Part shown: positions 52,612-60,019 of the stretch, one piece after another | How the letters are laid out: each line of letters begins with the position of its first letter | Position numbering within the stretch: position 1 is the stretch's first letter | From: Sphingomonas sp. | GTDB lineage: Bacteria; Pseudomonadota; Alphaproteobacteria; Sphingomonadales; Sphingomonadaceae | NCBI GenBank assembly: GCA_013001055.1 | Contig: JABDNH010000003.1 | Location: 186,001 to 250,000, forward strand | Length of the DNA stretch: 64,000 bases | Direction of reading: 5' to 3' | Notes under the pieces: generated by a model | What the model saw: only the letters and a program-made list of their open reading frames with translations | The model's database searches: none | Told to the model about the DNA's origin: nothing | Translations under genes and position numbers: made by a program

Positions 52612-52797
52612 CTATTCTTCCTCACCCGTCACTGGGTCGCCGCGATAGGCGCCTGGTTGGGTGGACGAGGGCGGATCGCTGGCGTCCATCGATTCATCGC
52701 TGCCGAGATCGACCTGCAGGTCCTCGTTCTCGGGATGTTTGCGCACCTTCTTTTCCAGTTCCGCGCTCGGTTCGTCCTTGGGCTTGTGATCGGTCAT
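52612..52797 (-). CDS. Small acidic hypothetical protein (61 aa)
   Basis: It reads MTDHKPKDEPSAELEKKVRK through SSTQPGAYRGDPVTGEEE. It is charged, Pro-rich and probably disordered, with no hydrophobic segment. SD AGGAGCCCG precedes two ATGs (52800/52797). Such short proteins accompany regulators in sphingomonads, but I cannot name a family. It is divergent from the histidine kinase gene, sharing a short promoter region. Confidence 0.55.
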   Translation of the reverse strand: MTDHKPKDEPSAELEKKVRKHPENEDLQVDLGSDESMDASDPPSSTQPGAYRGDPVTGEEE

Positions 52798-52843
52798 CAT
52801 CGGGCTCCTTCAGTCGTTTTTACTCCAACGAGCCGGCGCGCTG

Positions 52844-54154
52844 TTGCGTTCCGAATTCGACCAGTGGATGCGACGCTTCTACCAGCGCCTCGCTGGCCCC
52901 TTTCCCCGGTTACGCGCTGGGCGTACACCTGCATTCATGCAGCATTCAGCGATTCAAGGTGGTCGGCGTACGTTCGGGGACCTCGGTTTTGCCGCCAAGA
53001 CCATCGGCGCGGTGTGGGCGATCTACATCGTCACCGTCGTCGTGCGCGCCATCCTCTCGGGCGATTTCGATGCCGTGATCATGAACCGCGCGCCGACGAT
53101 CATCACCGGCGTTCTTCTGACCTTTGGCATCTATTTTGCGATCCATTCGGTAGCCGAAGGCGCGGGCGTCAAGCGCCGCACTATCGTGGCCGCCGTGGCC
53201 AGCATCTTTGCCGCCATCGGCCAAGGACTTGCATTCATGCTGCTTGCTCCGCTGATGAACGACAGCAAAGCCGAATATCGCGTCCAGGCACGCGAAGGCG
53301 CCGTCATCGTCCAGCGCGGGCAGGAAATCACCATCAACCGCACAGCCGACGAGCCGCTTGTCCTGACCTTGCCGCGGATCGACGAGCTCGACACGATGGA
53401 CAAGGCGCGGATCGCCGCCGATGCCGCGGTCATCTGGCTCTTCTTCTTTGCCGCGTGGAGCGCCGTTTACATCGCCGGCGTTTCGACTGCGCAGGTCGCC
53501 GAAGGCCGCCGCCGCCTCGCTGCCGCCGAAGCAGCGGCCCAGGCCGCCCAGGTTCGTGCGCTGCGCTACCAGGTCAATCCGCACTTCCTCTTCAATACGC
53601 TCAACAGCCTGTCGTCGCTGGTCATGACGGGCCGCACCGAACGCGCCGAAAGCATGCTGATGGCACTGTCGACTTTCTTCCGCACATCGCTATCGCTCGA
53701 CCCCGCTGAGAGCGTCAGCCTTGCCGAAGAAATCGATCTGCAACGCCTCTACCTCGATATCGAACAAGCGCGCTTCCCCAGCCGGCTCAGCGTCAACATC
53801 GACGTGCCCGACCATCTCTCGCAAGTCGAAGTTCCGGCGCTCATCCTTCAGCCCATCGTCGAGAACGCCATCAAATATGGCGTCAGCCAGACGCGCGAGA
53901 AGGTGACGATCACCATCGCCGCCAAGCCGCTCGGCGATGGACGCATCCAGATCGACGTCCATAATACTTTGCCCCAAGACGTGTCGGCCGACCGGCCACG
54001 CCCGACCGGTACCGGCACCGGCCTCACCAATGTGTGCCAGCGGCTCGAAACCCATTTCGGCGGCCGCGCCGATTGCCGCTTTGGTGCCGTGAGCGACGGC
54101 TACAAGGTTTCAATCGCGGTTCCAGCCCATTCCAACGAGGAAGATGATGACTGA
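52844..54154 (+). CDS. LytS-type sensor histidine kinase (LytTR system)
   Basis: A membrane kinase of up to 436 aa. Four hydrophobic segments (AKTIGAVWAIYIVTVVVRAIL, TIITGVLLTFGIYFAIHSV, IVAAVASIFAAIGQGLAFMLL, AAVIWLFFFAAWSAVYI) precede a His_kinase domain (RYQVNPHFLFNTLNSLSSLV with the phospho-His) and an HATPase region (VENAIKYGVSQ, GTGTGLTNVCQRL). A periplasmic loop of about 60 residues lies between the third and fourth segments. The start is uncertain: the track uses TTG 52844, while ATGs at 52868 and 52937 are alternatives. The cognate regulator overlaps the 3' end. Confidence 0.85.
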   Translation: MRSEFDQWMRRFYQRLAGPFPRLRAGRTPAFMQHSAIQGGRRTFGDLGFAAKTIGAVWAIYIVTVVVRAILSGDFDAVIMNRAPTIITGVLLTFGIYFAIHSVAEGAGVKRRTIVAAVASIFAAIGQGLAFMLLAPLMNDSKAEYRVQAREGAVIVQRGQEITINRTADEPLVLTLPRIDELDTMDKARIAADAAVIWLFFFAAWSAVYIAGVSTAQVAEGRRRLAAAEAAAQAAQVRALRYQVNPHFLFNTLNSLSSLVMTGRTERAESMLMALSTFFRTSLSLDPAESVSLAEEIDLQRLYLDIEQARFPSRLSVNIDVPDHLSQVEVPALILQPIVENAIKYGVSQTREKVTITIAAKPLGDGRIQIDVHNTLPQDVSADRPRPTGTGTGLTNVCQRLETHFGGRADCRFGAVSDGYKVSIAVPAHSNEEDDD

Positions 54155-54899
54155 CAAATTGACGGTGCTCGTCGCCGATGACGAGCCGCTGGCAGCCGAG
54201 CGCCTGCAGATACTGATCGAGCGCATGGACGGGCTCGAACTCGTCGGTATCGCCGAAGATGGCGATGAAGCCGTTGCCAAGGCAAACGAGCTCAAGCCCG
54301 ACATCCTCCTGCTCGACATCGCAATGCCCGGCCTCGACGGGATCGAAGTCGCTCGTGCGCTTGGCAAGCAGCAGGAGCCGCCCGCGGTAATCTTCGTCAC
54401 CGCCTTCGACCAGTTCGCTGTCGCCGCCTTCGAGGTTGCGGCGGTCGATTATGTCATGAAGCCGGTCGATCAGGATCGGCTCGTCACCGCGATCGATCGC
54501 GCCAGGGCGGCGATCGAAACGCGTGAAGAAGACGCCGCTGCGCCTGCCACCGGCGAAGAGAAAAGTCCGTGGCTCGAGGAATTCTGGGCGAGCGACCTGT
54601 CGGGTCTCGTGCGCATCGCCGCGCGCGACATCGAACGCGTGACGGCAGAACGCGACTATATGCGCCTCCATGTCGGCCAACGAAGCTGGCTGATCCACCA
54701 TTCGATGACGGCGTTGGAAGAGGGGCTCGACCCGTCGGTCTTCGTGCGTCTCCATCGCTCCGCAATGGTTCGCCGTGACTTCATTGCCGGTTTTTCGCGC
54801 AACGCGTCAGGCCGGTGGGTCGCCCGCCTGGCAGACGGCACCGAACAACCCGTCGGCCGTCTCTACAGCGAAAAAGTCCGTGAGATTGCCGCCCGCTGA
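54144..54899 (+). CDS. LytTR-family response regulator
   Basis: A 251-aa regulator. The receiver domain has the DDEP acidic pair, the phospho-acceptor Asp in ILLLDIAMPGLDG and the Lys in VMKPVDQ. A linker leads to a LytTR DNA-binding domain (GLVRIAARDIERVTAERDYMRLHVG, SVFVRLHRSAMVRRDFI). It overlaps the upstream kinase gene by 11 bp, giving a standard LytS-LytTR pair. Targets are unknown; LytTR regulators bind direct repeats, none of which I could identify. Confidence 0.9.
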   Translation: MMTDKLTVLVADDEPLAAERLQILIERMDGLELVGIAEDGDEAVAKANELKPDILLLDIAMPGLDGIEVARALGKQQEPPAVIFVTAFDQFAVAAFEVAAVDYVMKPVDQDRLVTAIDRARAAIETREEDAAAPATGEEKSPWLEEFWASDLSGLVRIAARDIERVTAERDYMRLHVGQRSWLIHHSMTALEEGLDPSVFVRLHRSAMVRRDFIAGFSRNASGRWVARLADGTEQPVGRLYSEKVREIAAR

Positions 54900-54967
54900 A
54901 GCGGGCTTCGCAGAATGACAATGGGTGCCGCCCCCAAAGGAGGCGACGCCCTATACTCGGTAATCAC

Positions 54968-55714
54968 TTATTCGGGTTTGACGAAGATATGCACGAAGCG
55001 GCTTGTTTTGCCCGCAATCGCCTCATCGAACACGTTCCGCGACAAATCGTCGTCGTTGTTCACGAGGGCATCGTTAGTGCCTTTCAGATAGAGGCCGGCG
55101 TCCCCGAACAATTCGATGATCGCCGCCGGATCGATCCGGTGCAACGCATTGACCTGCGCCCGCGGATCGTCCGTCGGCGCGCCGCGATGATCGATCAGCA
55201 GTAGCTTGCCACCAGGCGCCAGCGCATCGGCAACCTCCTGTGCATGCGCGGCAGGATCCATCTCGGGAATGTCGAACCGCTCGCTGACGAACCAGAAGTC
55301 GTGCGCATTGAGATTGAGGATGATGAAATCGTAGGCGTCGTCCTCGAAGCTCATATCCTCGAAACGCCCCGACGCGACATCGCCGTGGGGATGAGCCTCC
55401 ACGAAGGCCCCGGTCGCGGCCTGCGCCGGTTCGCCGAAGAATTGCGTTGGCTGCCAGATCGTGTAGCGACCCTCGCTGCCGATCGCGGGGGCGACAATCT
55501 CGGCCCAATAAAGATTGGCACCGAAGATATCGAGCACGCGGTCACCCTGCTCGACCCCCGCCCATTGCAACAACTCGACCGGTTTGCGGCTGGCATCGAG
55601 CGCGACGTTACGTTCGCTCCGCGTCTCCGCAGCAGCGCTCTTGGCGACGTCGGCGGGCGCCGCCATGGCCGCGGATGCCATCATCAAGGCGACCACCGAA
55701 ATAAGCGGTTTCAT
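54968..55714 (-). CDS. Exported SAM-dependent methyltransferase-like protein
   Basis: A protein of 248 aa with a signal peptide (KPLISVVALMMASAAMAAP) and a Rossmann-like methyltransferase core: VEQGDRVLDIFGANLYWAEIVAPAIG, an acidic loop (AHPHGDVASGRFEDM) and DFIILNLNAHDFWF, LAPGGKLLLIDH, HRIDPAAIIELFGDAGL. Export is odd, because S-adenosylmethionine is cytoplasmic. The family occurs repeatedly in sphingomonads and caulobacters as a predicted class I methyltransferase; whether it is an active enzyme is unclear. Confidence 0.75.
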   Translation of the reverse strand: MKPLISVVALMMASAAMAAPADVAKSAAAETRSERNVALDASRKPVELLQWAGVEQGDRVLDIFGANLYWAEIVAPAIGSEGRYTIWQPTQFFGEPAQAATGAFVEAHPHGDVASGRFEDMSFEDDAYDFIILNLNAHDFWFVSERFDIPEMDPAAHAQEVADALAPGGKLLLIDHRGAPTDDPRAQVNALHRIDPAAIIELFGDAGLYLKGTNDALVNNDDDLSRNVFDEAIAGKTSRFVHIFVKPE

Positions 55715-55810
55715 ATCATTCTCCCCTTTTGTTGCAGTCCCGGCTTAGACCTTGCGGAACAATTTGCGCAGGGCACCATCGCTCAATCGGCGAAGCGCCC
55801 TGGTCGTTCG

Positions 55811-56101
55811 TCAATTGGCGAACTTGCGCATCTGTTCCAGGACCCATGACGAGTCGACATCCTTGCCCACCATGTTCCAGCCGATGAAGGCCAAAATGAT
55901 GAGCCAAAAGGGAAAGCCGCAGCCCGACTGGTTGTTCTTCCTATCGCTGCGCTGCCCCCAATTCGCTGGCCAACTTGCCTTACGATCCGAGGTGCGCGCC
56001 TTAGGCGACGTGATGCGCTGCCACTTGGGCAGATCCGGTACATTGACGCCGCGGCGTTTTAGTCCCGGGATATGCGGAATATGAGTGGGGCGTCGTTGCA
56101 C
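55811..56101 (-). CDS. Small hypothetical membrane protein (about 96 aa)
   Basis: The C-terminal end is convincing: a basic stretch (SPKARTSDRKASWPANWGQ), one hydrophobic helix (GCGFPFWLIILAFIGWNMV) and a polar tail. A GTG at 56101 gives about 96 aa. The ORF track extends the same frame to 56533 through a region that looks like structured RNA, so I cut it here. I recognise no family. A real start is the least certain part. Confidence 0.4.
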   Translation of the reverse strand: MQRRPTHIPHIPGLKRRGVNVPDLPKWQRITSPKARTSDRKASWPANWGQRSDRKNNQSGCGFPFWLIILAFIGWNMVGKDVDSSWVLEQMRKFAN

Positions 56102-56177
56102 GAGAGCCACCCTGCGCCAGCACCGCGTCCCGCACAAGCAATCAGTTAGCTGCCGCAAGCGCAAACGCGACGCCCAA

Positions 56178-56211
56178 ACGGAAAAGGGGACCAGCATTGC
56201 TGCTGGTCCCC
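56178..56211 (-). terminator. Rho-independent terminator of the putative structured RNA
   Basis: On the minus strand GGGGACCAGCA-GCAA-TGCTGGTCCCC is followed by TTTTCCGTTT. The 11-bp stem is perfect and the loop is a GNRA tetraloop. No T-run lies on the plus-strand side. Confidence 0.75.
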
Positions 56212-56667
56212 TCTGCGCCGAGCATGGTTTGCCGGTCTTTGCTTCCGTTCGTCCCGAAGGACAACTTTCCACAATCCTTGCGCACCCACTCAGGCGTCGC
56301 TTCCGTGCCGATTGGCCTCCGTGAGGAGCCAATGCTTTCCTTCCGGCTAGCGCAGGTTCCCCTTGCGGTTCCCCTCGCTTTTCCTTCCGGTCCGCATCGG
56401 CCTGGTCATGCAAGCATGCCCACAGCCACTCGGACTTCCGCGGCCCTTCTTGGGCTAGCTCCTTCGCGCCGCTTGACCATTGCCGAAGCTCCGGTCTGCG
56501 CTGCGACAGGAAGACTAGCTCTTCCGGCGCCATCCAACCGACTGGTCTACGTCAGTTCCACGGGGCCTCCCGGAGGAGGCTTACAGACCTGACAAGCGCC
56601 TGTCGGCGGAGATCGGTACTTGGTGATCCCTTCCCCCGAGGGGGCCGGGCACTTCGTCCCGATCACG
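56178..56667 (-). ncRNA. Putative structured non-coding RNA, about 490 nt, unknown family
   Basis: No convincing protein gene covers this stretch, and it carries the marks of an RNA gene on the minus strand. A promoter-like TTGGAA-N17-CATAAC sits directly upstream. At the 3' end an 11-bp perfect stem with GCAA loop is followed by TTTTCC. Between them are many hairpins, including GTCC-TTCG-GGAC, CC-GCAA-GG, a GCCTCC/GGAGGC stem, GCCCCCTCGGGGG, and an outer GTGATC/GATCAC pair at the 5' end. I looked for and did not find motifs of class A RNase P (GAGGAAAGTCC), SRP RNA (GGTCAGG...GGAAGGAAGCAGC) or tmRNA. ORFs on both strands here (56197-56592 +; N-terminal part of 55811-56533 -) are probably spurious. 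Function unknown. Confidence 0.6.
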
Positions 56668-56673
56668 AGTATT

Positions 56674-56702
56674 GTTATGCACGACCCCATGACCCGTTCC
56701 AA
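56674..56702 (-). promoter_or_regulatory. Candidate promoter of the putative structured RNA
   Basis: On the minus strand TTGGAA (56702-56697) and CATAAC (56679-56674) are separated by 17 nt, close to the sigma-70-type consensus. The predicted start, around 56667, is at the outer base of the first predicted stem. Consensus-based only. Confidence 0.5.
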
Positions 56703-56724
56703 CGCCCGAAACGGTGTTTCAGCC

Positions 56725-56733
56725 TGTGGATAA
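56725..56733. promoter_or_regulatory. Single DnaA-box-like 9-mer
   Basis: TGTGGATAA on the plus strand (TTATCCACA on the minus) matches the DnaA box consensus exactly. It is between the structured RNA and the uvrD-like gene. One box alone does not make an origin; it could be a regulatory or titration site. Confidence 0.35.
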
Positions 56734-56907
56734 CGTGGATATCGTGTGTAAGTCGGGGAATTTTGGGGAACATCCCCATTTCAGCCGCGCCTCTAACCTC
56801 CGAAAAGTCGATTCGCAAGCCTGATTCGCCGCGAATCGATGTAAGATTTCACATCGAACCGGCTCTGCCCTCAATTTCGATGGCAGCCCTTTACGCGTGT
56901 TGCCTCT

Positions 56908-59271
56908 ATGTTCCCTCGACCCTATCTGTCTGTGGTGACCGAATCCCTGCCACAACCGACCGAGGTCCCTGACGACGCGCCCTGGCTCGCCGACCTCAAC
57001 GCGCCGCAGCGCGATGCCGTGCTGACGACCGAGGGGCCCGTCCTCATGCTCGCGGGGGCGGGTACGGGTAAGACGCGCGCGCTGACCAGCCGTCTCGCCC
57101 ACATCATCGCGACGCGGCGTGCCTGGCCGAGCCAGATCCTGGCGGTGACCTTTACCAACAAGGCTGCGCGCGAGATGCGCGAGCGCATCAGCGACATCAC
57201 CGGCGGCGCGGTCGAGGGTATGCCCTATCTCGGCACCTTTCACTCGGTGTGCGCACGCATGCTGCGCAGTCATGCCGAACTCGTCGGGCTGCAAAGCAAT
57301 TTCACCATTATCGATACGGACGACCAGCTTCGCCTGCTCAAGCAGTTGATCCAAGCCTCCAACATCGACGACAAGAGATGGCCCGCCCGGCAGCTCGCCG
57401 GCCTAATCGATGAATGGAAGAACAAAGGCGTCACGCCGGACAAGGTCAGCGCTGCCGATGCGGAAGCCTATGCCAACGGCAAGGGCGCCGACCTATATAA
57501 GCAATATCAGCAGCGCCTGCGCGATGTGAACGCCGCCGACTTTGGCGACCTGCTGCTCCACATGCTGCAAATCTTCAAGCAGCATGCCGACGTGCTCGAA
57601 AGCTATCGCAAGCGCTTTAGGTACATCCTCGTCGATGAATATCAGGATACCAATGGCAGCCAGTATGAATGGCTCCGCCTCCTTGCCGCTCCGCGCAACA
57701 ATATCTGCTGCGTCGGCGATGACGACCAGTCGATCTATTCGTGGCGCGGCGCGGAGGTCGCCAACATCCTGCGTTTCGAGAAAGACTTTCCCGACGCCAA
57801 AATCATCCGCCTCGAACAGAATTACCGCAGCACCGGCCACATCCTTGCCGCGGCCAGCGGCGTCATCGCGCACAACGGCTCGCGCCTCGGCAAGACGCTC
57901 TGGACCGAGGCCGACATGGGCGAAAAGGTCAAGGTCGTCGGCGTGTGGGACGGCCCCGAAGAAGCCCGCCGCGTCGGCGAGGAAATCGAGAACCATGTGT
58001 CGAAGGGCGGCAGCCTCAACGATATCGCCATCCTGGTGCGCGCCCAGCACCAGACACGCCTTTTTGAAGACCGTTTCATTTCGATCGGCATCGATTATCA
58101 GATCATCGGGGGCTTTCGCTTCTACGAGCGCGCCGAGATCCGCGACGCCATCGCCTATTTGCGCCTCATCCACCAGCCGCAAGATGACCTCGCCTTCGAT
58201 CGCATCGTCAACACACCCAAGCGCGGCCTAGGTGACAAGGCGGTGCAGACAATCCACCGCTTCGCCCGCGCGGAAAGGCAGCCGCTACTCATGGCCGCCG
58301 CAAATATCCTAGACACGGACGAGCTGCGCCCCGCCGCGCGCAACAGCCTCGCCCGCTTCGTTGGCGACATTGCGCGCTGGCGGCAGATGTATGGCAGCAA
58401 GGGTGACGAAGACGGCATCACGCCGTCCGAGCTTATGCAGGTCGTCATGGACGAATGCGGCTATACCGGCATGCTGCAGGCCGACAAAAGCGCCGAAGCC
58501 GCTGGCCGCCTCGACAACCTGTCCGAGCTGGCGCGCGCGATGGAAGAATATGACACGCTCGAAAGCTTTCTCGAACATGTCAGCCTCGTCATGGATAACG
58601 ATGCCAACAAGAAGGGCGAGCGCGTAACCATCATGACGATCCACGCCGCCAAGGGGCTGGAATTCCCGCTGGTCTTCCTCGCCGGCTGGGAAGAAGGGCT
58701 CTTCCCCTCGCAGCGTGCGCTCGACGAAGGGGGCATCGCGAGTCTCGAGGAAGAACGCCGACTTGCCTATGTCGCGATCACGCGCGCGCGCGAAAAGGCG
58801 ATGATTTTCCATGCCGCCAATCGCCAGATCTATGGCCAGTGGACCAGCAGCATTCCCAGCCGCTTTGTCGATGAACTGCCCGAGGATCACATCGAGACCG
58901 AGGAGACGATGACCGGCGGCGCCTCGCTCTGGCAGGCGCAGTTCAGCGCGCATGACGATCCCTTCGCGCACGTCGCCCGTCCCTCGCGCCGCGGCCCCGG
59001 CTTCCAGCGCGCGCTCAGGAGCGATGGGCTGTCGCGCGAGGAAAAGATGATCCGCTCCAAACGCGCCCAAGGCCCCGTGATCGAAGCCAAGGCGAGCGCT
59101 GTCAGCCTTGGTAATAGGGGCCGCGATGACCTCGAACTGGGTCAGCGTGTCTTCCACCAGAAATTCGGCTACGGCACGATCACCGTCATCGAAGGAAACA
59201 AGCTCGAAGTCGATTTTGAACATTCGGGCAGCAAGCGCGTCCTCGACAGCTTCGTCACCGCCGAGATCTAA
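56908..59271 (+). CDS. UvrD/PcrA-type 3'-5' DNA helicase
   Basis: A superfamily 1 helicase of 787 aa used in nucleotide excision and mismatch repair and for clearing RecA or stalled polymerases. All motifs are present: Walker A AGAGTGKTR, TFTNKAAREM, DEYQDTN (Walker B), GDDDQSIYSWRGA, LEQNYRST, TIHAAKGLEFP and AYVAITRA. The C-terminal QRVFHQKFGYGTI segment is the Tudor-like tail of the PcrA/UvrD group. Length suits PcrA. The first codon is uncertain: ATG 56908 or GTG 56935. It stands alone on its strand. Confidence 0.93.
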   Translation: MFPRPYLSVVTESLPQPTEVPDDAPWLADLNAPQRDAVLTTEGPVLMLAGAGTGKTRALTSRLAHIIATRRAWPSQILAVTFTNKAAREMRERISDITGGAVEGMPYLGTFHSVCARMLRSHAELVGLQSNFTIIDTDDQLRLLKQLIQASNIDDKRWPARQLAGLIDEWKNKGVTPDKVSAADAEAYANGKGADLYKQYQQRLRDVNAADFGDLLLHMLQIFKQHADVLESYRKRFRYILVDEYQDTNGSQYEWLRLLAAPRNNICCVGDDDQSIYSWRGAEVANILRFEKDFPDAKIIRLEQNYRSTGHILAAASGVIAHNGSRLGKTLWTEADMGEKVKVVGVWDGPEEARRVGEEIENHVSKGGSLNDIAILVRAQHQTRLFEDRFISIGIDYQIIGGFRFYERAEIRDAIAYLRLIHQPQDDLAFDRIVNTPKRGLGDKAVQTIHRFARAERQPLLMAAANILDTDELRPAARNSLARFVGDIARWRQMYGSKGDEDGITPSELMQVVMDECGYTGMLQADKSAEAAGRLDNLSELARAMEEYDTLESFLEHVSLVMDNDANKKGERVTIMTIHAAKGLEFPLVFLAGWEEGLFPSQRALDEGGIASLEEERRLAYVAITRAREKAMIFHAANRQIYGQWTSSIPSRFVDELPEDHIETEETMTGGASLWQAQFSAHDDPFAHVARPSRRGPGFQRALRSDGLSREEKMIRSKRAQGPVIEAKASAVSLGNRGRDDLELGQRVFHQKFGYGTITVIEGNKLEVDFEHSGSKRVLDSFVTAEI

Positions 59272-59395
59272 GCGCGCCCGGTGCGCCCGCCGCCTTACCC
59301 ATCACCCACCCGCGTCATCGCGAGGGTTCGCCCCCCCGCTTTCCCGGGCTCGGATTGATCATCAATGGCCGCCCCCCTGAGCCGCACTCAGGACG

Positions 59396-59986
59396 CTATA
59401 CTCGTACCCGCCGGTCTAGCGCCACGAAGAGGAGCGCCAGCAGGAAGAACGCCGCGGATAGACCCGCAATACTTGCCAGTGCGCCCGGCCAGCCTTGCTC
59501 GATCGGATTGAGAAACCAATAGGCATACCAGCCGTCCACCGCGCCGCGCGCCAATGCATACGCACAATAGCCGATCGGCCAGGCCATGGCCCAGGCCGCA
59601 TCGCGTACGCCCAGCGATCCATCGCGCGCGGCGAACCATGTGGCGACAAAAAATAGAGGCTGAGTCGTGTGTAGCCCGACATCCGCAACTAGCACCCAAC
59701 CCTGCGGGTCCCATAAGGACGCCAGAAGCACCCAGTAGGCAATGCCGACAAAGGCGATACCCACCGCCATGGCAAGACGCACCCGAGCACTGGTCAGCCA
59801 GCCTTCCCGCCCCACCGCCATCGCGGTCGCCACCACCGCAACGGCGATGTTCGTCAGGATCGTGAAGAAACCGACAAAGCGCCAAAGGCCGCCTGCGATC
59901 CCCATCTCGGGAACCATCAGCCAGAGCCGCAGCAGCAGGACGGCCCATCCAGCAATGGCGGTAACAGCAGCAATCTTGCGAATCAT
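59396..59986 (-). CDS. Pr6Pr family membrane protein
   Basis: A protein of 196 aa with about six membrane spans. The family marks are seen: RFVGFFTILTNIAVAVVATAM, VGIAYWVLLASLWDPQGW, HTTQPLFFVATW, and ALARGAVDGWYAYWFLNPIEQGW at the end. The family is also called DUF of FAR-17a/AIG1-like type; function unknown. It is 34 bp from the serine hydrolase gene and possibly co-transcribed downstream of it. Confidence 0.85.
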   Translation of the reverse strand: MIRKIAAVTAIAGWAVLLLRLWLMVPEMGIAGGLWRFVGFFTILTNIAVAVVATAMAVGREGWLTSARVRLAMAVGIAFVGIAYWVLLASLWDPQGWVLVADVGLHTTQPLFFVATWFAARDGSLGVRDAAWAMAWPIGYCAYALARGAVDGWYAYWFLNPIEQGWPGALASIAGLSAAFFLLALLFVALDRRVRV

Positions 59987-60019
59987 GATGCCATCCTAGC
60001 GCAGGATTAGCGCCAGTCA

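Noticed and set aside
56197-56592. 131-aa plus-strand ORF in the structured RNA region
   Set aside because: No domain, signal or SD; covers hairpins and would need to be on the opposite strand to the promoter and terminator.
56178-56667. RNase P RNA (rnpB) or SRP RNA identity for the structured RNA
   Set aside because: I could not find GAGGAAAGTCC, AGGGTGAAA-type or ACAGAA...GGCTTA core motifs in the right order, nor GGTCAGG/GGAAGGAAGCAGC. The plus strand has GGCTTACAGACC but no matching 5' core.
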